Notes: generated from the letters alone by a model not told the origin. A stretch of 64,000 nt of DNA from Acidimicrobiaceae bacterium (GCA_003133665.1 PKYK01000019.1:1-64000), one strand, 5' to 3'; numbered from the stretch's first letter, positions 19,753-28,583 are shown. Numbers and translations are program-made.

Positions 19753-19828
19753 CCGTGGCACCCAACACAATCCGCTGAGAGCTGCTGGCTTCCACCCCTG
19801 ACTCGGTTCACGAACGGTCGTCGCACGG
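19753..19828 (-). ncRNA. ffs: Signal recognition particle 4.5S RNA (small bacterial type)
   Basis: On the minus strand the sequence GTCAGG (19797-19802), a GGAA tetraloop (19790-19793) closed by a GGU/GCC stem, and AGCAGC (19781-19786) reproduce the Ffh-binding helix 8 of SRP RNA. Outer arms CCGTG and CACGG (19824-19828 and 19753-19757) close the hairpin. The location just upstream of dnaX and next to a tRNA-Ser gene is a common arrangement in bacteria. Exact ends are estimated from the outer helix; the transcript may extend a few bases further each way. Confidence 0.87.
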
Positions 19829-19942
19829 GACCCGACCGTCGCTCTGAACCTCGGCGTAGAAAGGTTACCGTGCGGACCCCTCGTGCGGCTCGGGTAGCCT
19901 TGCGAGCCGGTATTCATTTCACTTAGTGAGTGCCGGAATTCG

Positions 19943-20030
19943 GGAGGAGTGCGAGAGCGGCCGAATCGCCACGATTGGAAATCGTGTGTAGGGCAACCTA
20001 CCGTGGGTTCAAATCCCACCTCCTCCGCCA
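19943..20030 (+). tRNA. tRNA-Ser (anticodon GGA), CCA encoded
   Basis: A class II tRNA with acceptor GGAGGAG pairing CTCCTCC, a GGTTCAAATCC T-arm, a long variable arm and an anticodon stem CACGA/TCGTG around loop TTGGAAA, giving anticodon GGA (reads UCC/UCU). Discriminator G at 20027, then encoded CCA at 20028-20030. It lies divergent from ffs. Peptide frames over this gene reading EEVGFEPT are antisense artefacts. Confidence 0.97.
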
Positions 20031-20229
20031 GGGGTCTCCACGAAAGTGGGGCCATCGTGTGGCGAAACTCCAAGGCGGGCGCCCATCGCAATCACCGAGC
20101 TGACGGCGCCAGTCAGCCGCTCGCGTGACTTGATCGCCCAACTTCGGGCTCTCAGATCGATGCCCGGTCACAGAGCCACCGGTCCTCGGACGCGACCTGG
20201 TCATGAAGGAACCCCATCTCCGCCAATCG

Positions 20230-21282
20230 CTACTGCGGCGGCCCGCTCCCCAGTGTCACCGTCGCACTGTGCGGATCGCCGATCTGATCGACCCATTTGA
20301 GAGTCACCTTGGCTCCAGGCGACATGGCCAGCAGCGCGTTCGTCAGCGCGGTCGCCGATGCCAGCGACTTTCCGTTGAGCTGCGTGACGACGTCGCCGTA
20401 GCCCAGCCCCTTCTTCTGGGCCGGGGATCCGGGCACGACGCCGACCACGAGCACGCCGGCGTGGAAGTTGCCATTCTGGACGTAGCCCGAATCCATCACG
20501 TGCAGCCCGAGGAAAGCGGTGGCCCCACGATGGACGTTGCCGGAGAAGTGGCCGGCATCGATCTGGCGGACGATCGCCATCGCCGCGCCCATCGGAATGG
20601 CGAAGCCCTTGTTCTCGCCGCTCATGAACTCGAATCCACTGGATGCGGCGGTGTTCAGGCCGACGACCTTGCCGGCGCTGCTGGCCAGTGGCCCTCCCGA
20701 CATGCCGGCAACGAGCGCACAGTCCGTCTCGATGAGACCGTTCAACTGCTCGCTCCATCCGCCGCTCTCGTCGCTGGCGGTGATCGACGTGTTGAGCGCC
20801 GTCACCCGGCAACCGACTGATCTCGGGGTTCCACCGGCTCCACCGGCGTTGCCGATCGCGGTGACTTTCGCGCCGACCTTGACTGAAGTGGAGTTGCCGA
20901 CGGGCGCGGTCCTCAACCCGGTGGCGCCCCTGAGACGCAGAACGGCAATGTCGTCAGCGACGTCGTAGCCGACCACGGTCGCGGTGTACGTGTGGCCGTT
21001 GTTGACGTCCTGCACCTTGATGGTCGTTGCCCCCCGAATGACATGGTTGTTCGTGAGCACTTCGCCGACGGGGGTGAGCACGACTCCCGTCCCCGCCGCA
21101 GCGGCATTCTGATATCCGAGGTTCGTGGTGACGTAAGCCAAGCCTGCACTTACTTTCGACATGGCGTTCGGCTCGGCGCTCGCCGACGGCGCGACGGCGC
21201 TCACGGCACTCACCATGACCACCGCGGCCGCCAGAGGGGCCGAGAGCCAAGCTCGGTCGCGGCTGCCGCTGCGATGGTTCAT
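20230..21282 (-). CDS. Secreted HtrA-like trypsin-family protease with PDZ domain
   Basis: A 350-residue exported serine protease. The signal segment is at about residues 11-35 (WLSAPLAAAVVMVSAVSAV then a SASA-type end). The chymotrypsin-fold domain has the catalytic His in LTNNHVIRG, Asp in DVADDIAVLRL and Ser in VAGMSGGPLAS. The usual GNSGGP is GMSGGP here. A C-terminal PDZ domain starts near residue 260 (GVLVVGVVPGSPAQKKGLGYGDVVTQLNG). Likely envelope protein quality control. A structured 340-base leader region precedes it. Confidence 0.9.
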   Translation of the reverse strand: MNHRSGSRDRAWLSAPLAAAVVMVSAVSAVAPSASAEPNAMSKVSAGLAYVTTNLGYQNAAAAGTGVVLTPVGEVLTNNHVIRGATTIKVQDVNNGHTYTATVVGYDVADDIAVLRLRGATGLRTAPVGNSTSVKVGAKVTAIGNAGGAGGTPRSVGCRVTALNTSITASDESGGWSEQLNGLIETDCALVAGMSGGPLASSAGKVVGLNTAASSGFEFMSGENKGFAIPMGAAMAIVRQIDAGHFSGNVHRGATAFLGLHVMDSGYVQNGNFHAGVLVVGVVPGSPAQKKGLGYGDVVTQLNGKSLASATALTNALLAMSPGAKVTLKWVDQIGDPHSATVTLGSGPPQ

Positions 21283-21624
21283 GTGGCACCCCCAGGCTTG
21301 GACCCACGGAGACCTCCTTGCGCTGCCCCGGTGGCTCGGCGGTCACCGGTCGAAGCCAGAGCAGACTGAGGAACTCACGGCTGAGTCTGTTTCACCGTGC
21401 GCGACGGTGGATAGGGCCTTACGTCCCAAAGGTGGATGGAACGTTGCGTCCACCGTTCTGACATGCCGCACCGCCCCCTCCACCCGCAATTGGCGAAGTC
21501 GGCGAGGCGATCACCGGCAACGGCGTACTCGAAATCCCAGTTTCTGGACCACGTAGGGCACTACGACTTCGCGGGGAGATTCGAACGTGGAGGTGGCCTC
21601 CATCAGCGCCGAATCGCCGGACGA
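21283..21624. other. Gene-free leader/intergenic region with four hairpins
   Basis: No credible gene on either strand. Four inverted repeats are visible: TGGAGG/CCTCCA (21588-21602, just past the crotonase stop), GGTGGA/TCCACC (21431-21454), CACCGT/ACGGTG (21393-21409) and CAGACT/AGTCTG (21362-21389). None has a U-tract on the minus strand, so a standard terminator is not shown. The region could be a 5' leader of the HtrA-like gene or decayed sequence. Confidence 0.45.
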
Positions 21625-22485
21625 TCAGTCGAAGTCGTTCTTTCGCCCCTGGCGTACGTAATCGGTCGTGGACGCAATGTGCTCCTGGCTGTGGACGGCT
21701 TTCCCCTTGGACAGGTGGCCGAACATCTGGATGCCAAAGCCCCCGTCGAGATCATCCGTGATCCGCTTCTTCCACGGCCTGCGCACGATCTGGGTGGTAA
21801 GCCTGCGGATTGTTCGGGGCTGGGACATGATGTGGTCGGCGATCGTGTACGCGCGAGCGATCAGATCCGCTCGCGGCAGTACCTCGTTCACCATTCCGTA
21901 CTCCAATGCGGTCTTCGCATCGATGGATTCACCCGTGAGCAGTGCGTACGCGGCGCGCTTGACCCCGAGCAGTTCCTGGAAGCAACTGTGGATGCCGTCG
22001 CCGGGCACCGAGCTGATGCCGTAGTGGAGGTCGAAGATCCTGGCGTCTTCGCTGCAGATGGTCAGGTCGCACATCAGCAGTACCTCTGAATGGAACCCGG
22101 AGCCGTTGAACACGCCGATGGTGGGAATCTCCAGATCGTTGATCAACGAACTGACGTTGATCCGCCCGTCCTTGAACGCGTGCTCGTACGCCCAGTATTC
22201 GAGATTCTCCTCCTCGATCTGGAATCCGTGGGGGTCCGAATCCATCATGAACTCATCGCCAGAGCCAGTCAGGATCAGCAGCTCATTCTGCGGATCGGCG
22301 CCGATTGTCTTGAGCAGTTGGCCCAGGGCGCGATGGTTCTGGACGTTCAGCTGGACGGGTCCGTTCAGCGTGTGAGCCTGCGCGAGCAGGACACCGTCCT
22401 CGCGGCGCTCGAGTTTGAAGAAGTCCTTGAAGACCTCTCGATAGTCTTCGAATTTCGGGGTCGGTATGAACTCTTGTAACGACAT
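21625..22485 (-). CDS. Crotonase-superfamily protein (enoyl-CoA hydratase/isomerase family)
   Basis: The 286-residue protein has the crotonase layout: NELLILTGSGDEFMMDSD (first oxyanion strand), IPTIGVFNGSGFHSEVLLMCDLTICSEDARIFD (second oxyanion loop region) and GVKRAAYALLTGESIDAKTALEYGMVNEVLP. The usual central AAVNGxxxGGG pattern is altered to GVFNGSGFHSE and the acid pair of standard hydratases is not obvious, so it may be a hydrolase or C-C lyase of the 6-oxocamphor-hydrolase kind. Substrate unknown. Start ATG 22485 with a GGAG site. It is divergent from the dehydrogenase at 22909. Confidence 0.82.
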   Translation of the reverse strand: MSLQEFIPTPKFEDYREVFKDFFKLERREDGVLLAQAHTLNGPVQLNVQNHRALGQLLKTIGADPQNELLILTGSGDEFMMDSDPHGFQIEEENLEYWAYEHAFKDGRINVSSLINDLEIPTIGVFNGSGFHSEVLLMCDLTICSEDARIFDLHYGISSVPGDGIHSCFQELLGVKRAAYALLTGESIDAKTALEYGMVNEVLPRADLIARAYTIADHIMSQPRTIRRLTTQIVRRPWKKRITDDLDGGFGIQMFGHLSKGKAVHSQEHIASTTDYVRQGRKNDFD

Positions 22486-22908
22486 AGTTGTCGTCTCCTT
22501 TCGAGGGATCCTTCAAAATCCAAAACTAGCGTTGAAAGCCGCCGATCGAATTGAGTGATCGTGCCACGCAGGCGTGAACCACACGGCTTCTTGCGCGTCA
22601 CACGATGAACGCGCAACCGTCGCGTCTCCGCCGACCGGCGTCGCGGCGAGAATGAGCCCATCGTCACAGTTGGTTCCGTTCAGCGCAGGTTGGGTGACTC
22701 GCCGGCGCGAGAATTGGACGAATTCGTTCCCGGCGAATTCAATGGAGACATATGCTCGTTGCGTTGGCCGCGTCGCTCGCAGCGCTGCGCCGACCCAGCC
22801 AGCGAACAGTCCACTCGGAGGAAACGTCATCAAGTCGATTCGACAGAAGAGATCGACCGGACAACGTCGGATCGACGGATCGCGGCCGTCTAGAGGAGAG
22901 AGTTCATA
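22486..22908. other. 423-base divergent intergenic region
   Basis: Lies between the starts of the crotonase-like gene (minus) and the hydroxyacid dehydrogenase gene (plus). I see ribosome sites at both edges (GAGGAGAG before 22909) and a direct repeat CGAATTC at 22719-22725 and 22734-22740, 15 bases apart. No RNA gene, no convincing small gene and no recognised riboswitch. Confidence 0.5.
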
Positions 22909-23790
22909 ATGGCTGAACGAATTGGATTTCTGGGCCTTGGGACCATGGGCTCGGCGATGGCGGCGCGTTTGGTCCACGCTGGCTACGAAGTGGTCGTCTG
23001 GAACCGCTCTCGGGGTCACGTCGACGATCTCGTCGCGCTCGGAGCCGTGCGCGCAGAGTCCCCGGCTGACGTTCTCGCGACCGGCCGCGTCTTCTCGATG
23101 CTCGCCAACGAAGAAGTCGTTCGCCAGATCTTCACGCCCGAGTTGTTGGAGGCGGCGCCGGCGGCACTCGTCCACTTCAACATGGCAACGATCAGCGACC
23201 GGGCGGCCGTGGAGTTCGAATCGCTGCACCGTCAGCACGGCCGTGCCTACGTGAGTTCGCCCGTGATCGGTCGCCCGAACGTCGCAGCACGGGGCGAACT
23301 GACGATCCTGGTGGCCGGTGATCCGGCGTTGATCGACGCGTCAATGCCGATGCTGGAGGTGATGGGGCGGCGCGTCTGGAACTACGGCCCGTCACCGTCG
23401 GCCGCCAACGTGGTGAAGATCGCGGTGAATTACCTGATCATCCACGCACTCCAGGCCCTCGCCGAGTCAATCACGCTGCTGGAGCATCGCGATCTCGACA
23501 CGCATCGGTTCGTCGAGATGATCAACGACAGCGTCTTTCCGGGAGCCGTCTACGGCGGCTACGGTCACGCGATCGCGGATCAGAAGTACACGCCGCCAGG
23601 GTTCAGCGCCACCCTCGGGCTGAAGGACCTCCTTCTTGCCATCAACGCGGCCAAGGACGCCGGCGTCGAGTTGCCCACCAGCGCAGTGCTGCGCGAGATC
23701 TTCGAGATCACCGCCCGCGAGGACGGCGACAACCTCGATTGGGCGGCCGTCGCAGAGGTCACGCGACGTCGGTCGTCACCAACCAATTAA
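22909..23790 (+). CDS. NAD(P)-dependent beta-hydroxyacid dehydrogenase (3-hydroxyisobutyrate dehydrogenase family)
   Basis: A 293-residue oxidoreductase with the N-terminal Rossmann motif IGFLGLGTMGSAMAARLVHAGYEVVVWNRS, the substrate-binding segment YVSSPVIGRPNVAARGELTILVAGD and the catalytic lysine in ANVVKIAVNYLI. The C-terminal all-helical domain includes LGLKDLLLAINAAKDAGVELP. Members act on 3-hydroxyisobutyrate, tartronate semialdehyde or related acids; the exact substrate is not determined. GAGGAGAG ribosome site before ATG 22909. It is divergent from a crotonase-like gene, which may act on a related substrate. Confidence 0.9.
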   Translation: MAERIGFLGLGTMGSAMAARLVHAGYEVVVWNRSRGHVDDLVALGAVRAESPADVLATGRVFSMLANEEVVRQIFTPELLEAAPAALVHFNMATISDRAAVEFESLHRQHGRAYVSSPVIGRPNVAARGELTILVAGDPALIDASMPMLEVMGRRVWNYGPSPSAANVVKIAVNYLIIHALQALAESITLLEHRDLDTHRFVEMINDSVFPGAVYGGYGHAIADQKYTPPGFSATLGLKDLLLAINAAKDAGVELPTSAVLREIFEITAREDGDNLDWAAVAEVTRRRSSPTN

Positions 23791-24022
23791 GCGGGCAGGA
23801 AGTGGCCCCGCGCGACCGTGCGGTCCGCGACAGTTGCGGTCGGCAACCGTCCAGCCCTGACCCTGATCAAGATGGCCTCCATGGAGAACGGACGGACGCT
23901 GCTCCGAGGGCCGTATCGGCCAGACGTGAGAGCTTCTTCGCAACCAGACGCGAGCTTGAGGCCGCTCCCCAGGCCGATCGCGTCGTTCTGCCGCTGAGCG
24001 GCGAATCGGAAGGGCGACCCGC

Positions 24023-24583
24023 GTGAACACCCCGACCACCGTCCAGGACCTCTTCGCACTCTACGATGCCAAAGGCCAAGAACACTACGGCGAATTCGTC
24101 ACCCAGACCGAACACGCCCTGCAGTGCGCGGCGCTCGCGAGGGCCTCGGGTGCGAGCGACGCGCTGATCGCCGCGGCGCTCCTTCACGACGTGGGTCACT
24201 TGGTGTCTGACGTGCAGGGGACCGATCGCTACAGGTTCGACGAGGACGACGACGGCCACGACGCGCTGGGCGCGCGCGTGCTTTCGCCGATCCTGGGAGC
24301 CGCCGTCGCCCAGCCCGTGGCCCTGCACGTCACCGCGAAGCGCTGGCGCTGCACTCGCGAGCCTTCGTACCACGAACAGCTCTCGCCGGCGTCCCGGGCA
24401 ACCTTGAAGGCCCAGGGCGGGCTGCTGAGCGAAGAGGAGTGCCGACGATTTGAAGCGCACCCCGGCTTCGCCAATGCGCTGGCGCTGCGATCGTGGGACG
24501 ACACCGCAAAAGTTGCCGGCCTGCTCGTCGGGGACCTCCGTGACTACGAAGAACTGGTCACCGGCCTGGCCGACGCTCGGTAA
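24023..24583 (+). CDS. phnZ: PhnZ-like HD-domain mixed-valent diiron oxygenase (phosphonate degradation)
   Basis: A 186-residue HD-domain protein. The segment HYGEFVTQTEHALQCAALA followed by LIAAALLHDVGHLV matches PhnZ-type proteins, which oxidatively cleave (R)-1-hydroxy-2-aminoethylphosphonate to glycine and phosphate. The Tyr and Glu of YGE, the first His of EHALQ and the HD pair are all present, as is LHVTAKRWRC further on. GTG start at 24023. It overlaps tail-to-tail by 26 bases with the transporter ATPase. The hydroxylase PhnY that normally makes the substrate is not in the window, so the physiological reaction is open. Confidence 0.78.
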   Translation: MNTPTTVQDLFALYDAKGQEHYGEFVTQTEHALQCAALARASGASDALIAAALLHDVGHLVSDVQGTDRYRFDEDDDGHDALGARVLSPILGAAVAQPVALHVTAKRWRCTREPSYHEQLSPASRATLKAQGGLLSEEECRRFEAHPGFANALALRSWDDTAKVAGLLVGDLRDYEELVTGLADAR

Positions 24584-25658
24584 CGAGCACGTCGCGCGCG
24601 CTGACTGACACGACGACCCGAGTGCCCAGCTCGAAGGCGTCGGCATCGCTGCTCCTGACGTCGGCCTTCACGGTGGCGCCGCCGATGCCAATTTCGAGAC
24701 GCGTCGTCGCTCCGAGGAAGCTGATGTGCGTGACGAATCCGGGGCCGTCCGGGGCATTGCGCACCTCGACGTCTTCGGGACGCAGCAGGGCGTCAAGTGC
24801 ACCACCGGGAATCGACGCGACGTCACCACGGATCCTCACCGTGCGACCGAACAACTCCACGCCGTCTCGAGCTCGCGTGACCTGAACCCGACTGGACACC
24901 CCGACGAACTCGGCGACGAAGGCCGTGCTCGGCTGGGCGTAGAGCGCCGAGGGCGTCGCGACTTGCTCAGCTCGACCGTGCGACATCACACACACCCGGT
25001 CGGCCATGGAAAGCGCCTCCTCCTGGTCGTGGGTGACGAACACCGTCGTGATTGCCAGGCGCTGCTGCAGCGAACGAATCTGATCGCGAAGTTCGGCGCG
25101 GACTTTGGCGTCGAGTGCGGACAGCGGCTCGTCGAGCAGCAAGACGCGCGGCTCGATCGCGAGGGCGCGGGCGAGGGCGACGCGCTGCTGCTGGCCGCCC
25201 GAGAGTTGATGGGGGTACTTGCCCGCGTGGACGCTCAATCCGACCAGCTCCAGGAGTTCGCCCGCCCGCGCACGACGTTGCGATGCTCGCTGGTGGCGAA
25301 GCTGCAGGCCGAACGCCACGTTGTCGCGGGCGGACATATTGGGGAACAGCGAGTAACTCTGGAAGACCATCCCCATGTCGCGACGCTGCGCCGCGACTGA
25401 GGAGACCTCGGCACCGTCAACGATGACCCGACCGGCGTCGACGTGCTCAAAACCCGCCAGCACCCGCAGCGCGGTCGTCTTGCCACAACCCGATGGTCCG
25501 AGGAGCGCCACGAACTCGCCCGGCGCGATGTCCAGCGAGAACCCGTCGAGGGCCTTGGTCGAGCCGAAGTGACGGACGAGCCCGTCGAGAACGACGGGAG
25601 CTCCACTACTCGGCGGCGCCAGCGGCGACGGCGTGGTTTGGTGGGTTTCGAGCATCAT
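24558..25658 (-). CDS. phnT: Aminoethylphosphonate-type ABC transporter, ATP-binding subunit
   Basis: A 366-residue ATPase that would energise the two permeases upstream. Walker A GPSGCGKTTALRVLAG, Q-loop VFQSYSLFPNMSARDNVAFGL, signature LSGGQQQRVALARAL, Walker B VLLLDEPLSALDAK and H-loop TVFVTHDQEEALSMADR are all intact. A C-terminal TOBE-type domain (from about residue 270) contains RPEDVEVRN. The start overlaps the permease stop by four bases (ATGA, 25655-25658). The phosphonate assignment comes from the linked PhnZ, phosphonatase-like and FAD-oxidase genes; by sequence alone it is a CUT/spermidine-type ATPase. Confidence 0.85.
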   Translation of the reverse strand: MMLETHQTTPSPLAPPSSGAPVVLDGLVRHFGSTKALDGFSLDIAPGEFVALLGPSGCGKTTALRVLAGFEHVDAGRVIVDGAEVSSVAAQRRDMGMVFQSYSLFPNMSARDNVAFGLQLRHQRASQRRARAGELLELVGLSVHAGKYPHQLSGGQQQRVALARALAIEPRVLLLDEPLSALDAKVRAELRDQIRSLQQRLAITTVFVTHDQEEALSMADRVCVMSHGRAEQVATPSALYAQPSTAFVAEFVGVSSRVQVTRARDGVELFGRTVRIRGDVASIPGGALDALLRPEDVEVRNAPDGPGFVTHISFLGATTRLEIGIGGATVKADVRSSDADAFELGTRVVVSVSARDVLVTERRPGR

Positions 25659-26500
25659 GTCAGGCGACTCCTTCGTCGTGACCTACGGGACTGGGATCGA
25701 TCCAGAGAGACAATGAGCGTCAGCAGCAGCCACGTCGCAATCAGCGACAACATGGCCACCGCGGTCGAGACGTGCGCATTGGTCTGGGAGAAGTTGACGA
25801 TCCACACCGGCATCGTCTCCCAGAGATCCAGACTCGCCATGGTGAACTCCCCGAGCACCAGCGCCACCGTGAGAACCGTCGCCGAGAGTATGGCGCTACG
25901 CAGATTCGGCACCAGAACCCGCCAGAGGGTGGACAGCCAGCCCGCCCCCAACGAGCGAGACGCTTCGACCAGGGTCTTCAAATCGAGGGCGTTGAGTCCG
26001 GCGTCGAGCGAACGGTAGACGAACGGCATGGCAAGGATCACGTACACCAGCGACAGCATGTACGGCGACGACTTCAGCCAGAGCGGCGACGCGTGCAGCA
26101 CGCCGAGAATCAGCACGATGGGCGGGATGACGATCGGCAGGATCGTGATGACCTCCATCGCGCGCTTCAATCGGGGCAGCTTCAGATGCACGTAGATCAC
26201 CGTCGGGACCATGAGGGCCATCGTAAGGACGGTCGTCACGATGGCCAGGCGCGCCGAGAGCCAGAAGGCGGCGCCGAGTCCGGGTTGGCTGGGGATGGCC
26301 CGGATCGGGGCGAGTGAGAAGTTGCCGTTGTTGTCCTGGAGAGAGAAGTGCAGGGCGGCGTAGATCGGAATCAGGAAATACGCGCCCGCCAACAACATGA
26401 TGAGCCCGCGCCCCCAGCGGATCCGCCGCCGCGGGCCCGTGCTGAAGGGGGCCATGGGCGTCTCGGAACCCAAGAAGTTGTCGGCGACTACTGAAGCCAT
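25655..26500 (-). CDS. phnV: ABC transporter permease (aminoethylphosphonate-type)
   Basis: A 281-residue binding-protein-dependent permease with about six membrane segments, beginning GLIMLLAGAYFLIPIYAAL. The EAA loop, which contacts the ATPase, is LVEASRSLGAGWLSTLWRVLVPNL. The ATG at 26500 (MASVVADNFLG) overlaps the end of the other permease gene by 13 bases, which argues for translational coupling; the longer frame upstream is just a shadow of that gene. Basic C-terminus (RSQSRRSRRRSRLT). Confidence 0.87.
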   Translation of the reverse strand: MASVVADNFLGSETPMAPFSTGPRRRIRWGRGLIMLLAGAYFLIPIYAALHFSLQDNNGNFSLAPIRAIPSQPGLGAAFWLSARLAIVTTVLTMALMVPTVIYVHLKLPRLKRAMEVITILPIVIPPIVLILGVLHASPLWLKSSPYMLSLVYVILAMPFVYRSLDAGLNALDLKTLVEASRSLGAGWLSTLWRVLVPNLRSAILSATVLTVALVLGEFTMASLDLWETMPVWIVNFSQTNAHVSTAVAMLSLIATWLLLTLIVSLDRSQSRRSRRRSRLT

Positions 26501-27429
26501 CGCGAGGATCTCCGCTGGAGCAGCGCGTACGCGAGTACGGACAGCAGCAGGATGACGATCATCCCGAAGCCCAGGGCGTAGCCGATGTTCTCCTGACCCG
26601 AGAGCACGTTGCCCTGAAGAAACGCACCGATTTGAATCGGCGTCAACGCAATGGTCCCCCCGGTGAGCGCCTCGGTGGTGGCGTACGCCGAGAACCCGCT
26701 GCCGAAGAGGAGGAACATGCTGCCGAGCACGGACGGCATCAGCACCGGCAGTCCGACGTGACGCCAGTAGCGCCACGAGGACGCGCCGAGATTCTCGGCG
26801 GCTTCGCGCCACGCCGGGCGAAGGCCGCCGAGCGCGGGCGTGATCACCAGCACCATGAGGGGCACCTGAAAGTACATGTACACCAGCGCCACGCCGGAGA
26901 GCTTGTAAAGGCTGAATCCGTGGTCCCAGGGGTTGAGGCCGATTCGCGCGAGCCACGACGTGACGAGACCTACCGCGCCGATCGTCGCGACGAACATGAA
27001 GGCCAGGTTGACGCCACCGAAATTCGCCAGGACGCCCGAAGCGCTCGCGACGCCGCGCCTCAACGACTCGAACTTGGAGGTCGCAATCGCGTAGGCCAGC
27101 GCGGTGCCGACGATGCCGGGAACGATCGACGTCACGAGGGCCAGTTTGAAGCTGGTCTCGAAGCCGAGCAGGTACTGGCCACCACTCGCGATCGTGCGGA
27201 TGTTCTGAAAGGTGAGATGACCGGACTTCGTGCGAAAGGCGAGATTGACGATCACAATCGTCGGAATGCCGAGTCCCAGGAACACGTAGAGCAAGAAGGG
27301 AAGAACCGGTGCACCGGTTCGCAGGGATCGCGCCAGTGAAGGCGCCGACCAGCGCCCGCCTCCGACCGCACCACTGACGTCAGAAGGGGGAGGTCTGACG
27401 TCAGTGGTGAGCGTGTCGGAGCGTTGCAC
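26488..27429 (-). CDS. phnU: ABC transporter permease (aminoethylphosphonate-type)
   Basis: A 313-residue permease with a cytoplasmic N-terminus of about 40 residues, then membrane segments starting VLPFLLYVFLGLGIPTIVIVNLAF, and the EAA loop WREAAENLGASSWRYWRHVGLPVLMPSVLGS. The last segments include IGYALGFGMIVILLLSVLAYALLQ. GTG start at 27429. It is 18 bases from the binding-protein gene upstream and overlaps the second permease, giving transcription order binding protein, PhnU, PhnV, PhnT. Confidence 0.87.
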   Translation of the reverse strand: MQRSDTLTTDVRPPPSDVSGAVGGGRWSAPSLARSLRTGAPVLPFLLYVFLGLGIPTIVIVNLAFRTKSGHLTFQNIRTIASGGQYLLGFETSFKLALVTSIVPGIVGTALAYAIATSKFESLRRGVASASGVLANFGGVNLAFMFVATIGAVGLVTSWLARIGLNPWDHGFSLYKLSGVALVYMYFQVPLMVLVITPALGGLRPAWREAAENLGASSWRYWRHVGLPVLMPSVLGSMFLLFGSGFSAYATTEALTGGTIALTPIQIGAFLQGNVLSGQENIGYALGFGMIVILLLSVLAYALLQRRSSRWLQ

Positions 27430-27447
27430 AGCGAACTATCTACGTCG

Positions 27448-28578
27448 CTAGCCCGCGCTGCCCGTGATCGCTGACGACCAGTTGGCCGCGACGACGGCCT
27501 TGGCTGCGGCGAGCTGAGCCAGCGTTGGGTAGTTGGTAGTGCCCTTGGGCGCTGGGGGAAGCGCGGCGAGGTACGTCTTGTCCACCGTGCCGTTCGCGGT
27601 CATCGTCGCCAACTCAACTGGTCGAGCCGAGCCCTTCAGCCACAAGTCCTGGCCGGCGACCGAGTACAGGTACTCCTCCCAGAGGCGAGCGGCTGCGGGG
27701 TGCGGAGCCGTCTTGCTGATGGCCTGGGTGTAGTAGGCCGCGTAGCTCGCGTCGGTCGGGATGTTCACCTTCCAGGTTGACACCGTTGACTGGATCGAGT
27801 TCTGCAGGTAGTCCCACCAGATCAAGATCGGCGTGGCCCCTGACGCAGCCGTGGCGGCACTGCCGCCCGGTACGTAGTTGCCGGCCTTGTTCAACTGCGA
27901 GAAGAAGTCAATACCCGGCTGAATGTTGCCGAATGAGCCACCGTCGGACAACGCCGCGGCGAAGACGGCCGAGAACGCGGCGGAGGCCTGCGTGGGGTCA
28001 CCGTTGATGCCGACCTGGTTCTTGTACATTGGATTCAGCAGGGCCTTGAACGACGTCGGGCATGTCGCGACAATCTTGGTGTTGCAGCCAATGGCGACGT
28101 AGCCGCCATAGTCGTCAAACCAACGACCGTTCGGGTCCTTCAACGCCGACGGGATGGCACTCCACGTGGCGACCTTGTAGGGAGCCAGCAGGCCGAGGTT
28201 GGTGGTGGCGTAGCTGGTGCCGACGTCCAGCACGTCGGGAGCCTGCGGGCGACCCTTCTGCTGGAGCACCGCGTTGATCTCATCCTGGCTCGAACCGTCG
28301 GGATTGTACGAGTTGACCTTGATGTGGTACTTCTTGGAGAAGCTCGAGATGATCTCGCCGTAGTTCGCCCAGTTCGCGGGGAGCGTGATGACGTTCAGCG
28401 TGCCCTCCTTCTGGGCCGCCTTGATCAACGCGCTCATTCCGCCGCACGCCTGCGCCGACGTGGCCTTGGCACAGCTTCTCGTCGCCGCCATCGCCGAACC
28501 ACCCGAAACCGCAACACCGAGTAGAACAGTGCTGGCGAGACCGGCGGCCAGTGACAACTTGAGTTTGTTTACAAACAC
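27448..28578 (-). CDS. phnS: ABC transporter substrate-binding protein (aminoethylphosphonate-type)
   Basis: A 376-residue exported binding protein. N-terminal signal segment LSLAAGLASTVLLGVAVSGGSAMA, then a periplasmic-binding-protein type II fold of the iron/thiamine/phosphonate (extracellular solute-binding 1/6) group: EGTLNVITLPANWANYGEIISSF, PDVLDVGTSYAT, PILIWWDYLQNS and HPAAARLWEEYLYSVAGQDLWLKGSARPVE. The GTG start at 28578 lies inside two overlapping palindromes. First gene of the transporter operon. Ligand specificity is inferred from the surrounding phosphonate enzymes. Confidence 0.86.
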   Translation of the reverse strand: MFVNKLKLSLAAGLASTVLLGVAVSGGSAMAATRSCAKATSAQACGGMSALIKAAQKEGTLNVITLPANWANYGEIISSFSKKYHIKVNSYNPDGSSQDEINAVLQQKGRPQAPDVLDVGTSYATTNLGLLAPYKVATWSAIPSALKDPNGRWFDDYGGYVAIGCNTKIVATCPTSFKALLNPMYKNQVGINGDPTQASAAFSAVFAAALSDGGSFGNIQPGIDFFSQLNKAGNYVPGGSAATAASGATPILIWWDYLQNSIQSTVSTWKVNIPTDASYAAYYTQAISKTAPHPAAARLWEEYLYSVAGQDLWLKGSARPVELATMTANGTVDKTYLAALPPAPKGTTNYPTLAQLAAAKAVVAANWSSAITGSAG

Positions 28579-28583
28579 GTGTT
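28563..28583. promoter_or_regulatory. Overlapping palindromes across the phnS start codon
   Basis: GTTTGT-TT-ACAAAC (28563-28576) and the perfect 10-mer AACACGTGTT (28574-28583) overlap and contain the GTG start (28576-28578). They could be an operator or an RNA structure controlling initiation; the codons involved also encode protein, so chance is possible. Confidence 0.35.

Noticed and set aside
19744-20091. Reading frame on the minus strand with EEVGFEPT and RFGRSRTPP
   Set aside because: It is the antisense translation of tRNA-Ser(GGA) and ffs, a well-known artefact.
21575-21600. GATTCGAAC, resembling a tRNA T-loop on the minus strand
   Set aside because: Flanking bases do not form a T-stem and no anticodon or acceptor arm is present.
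23791-24022. Cobalamin or other riboswitch before phnZ, or near the B12-dependent mutase
   Set aside because: No B12-box-like or other conserved aptamer core could be identified; the mutase gene has only a 23-base gap before it.
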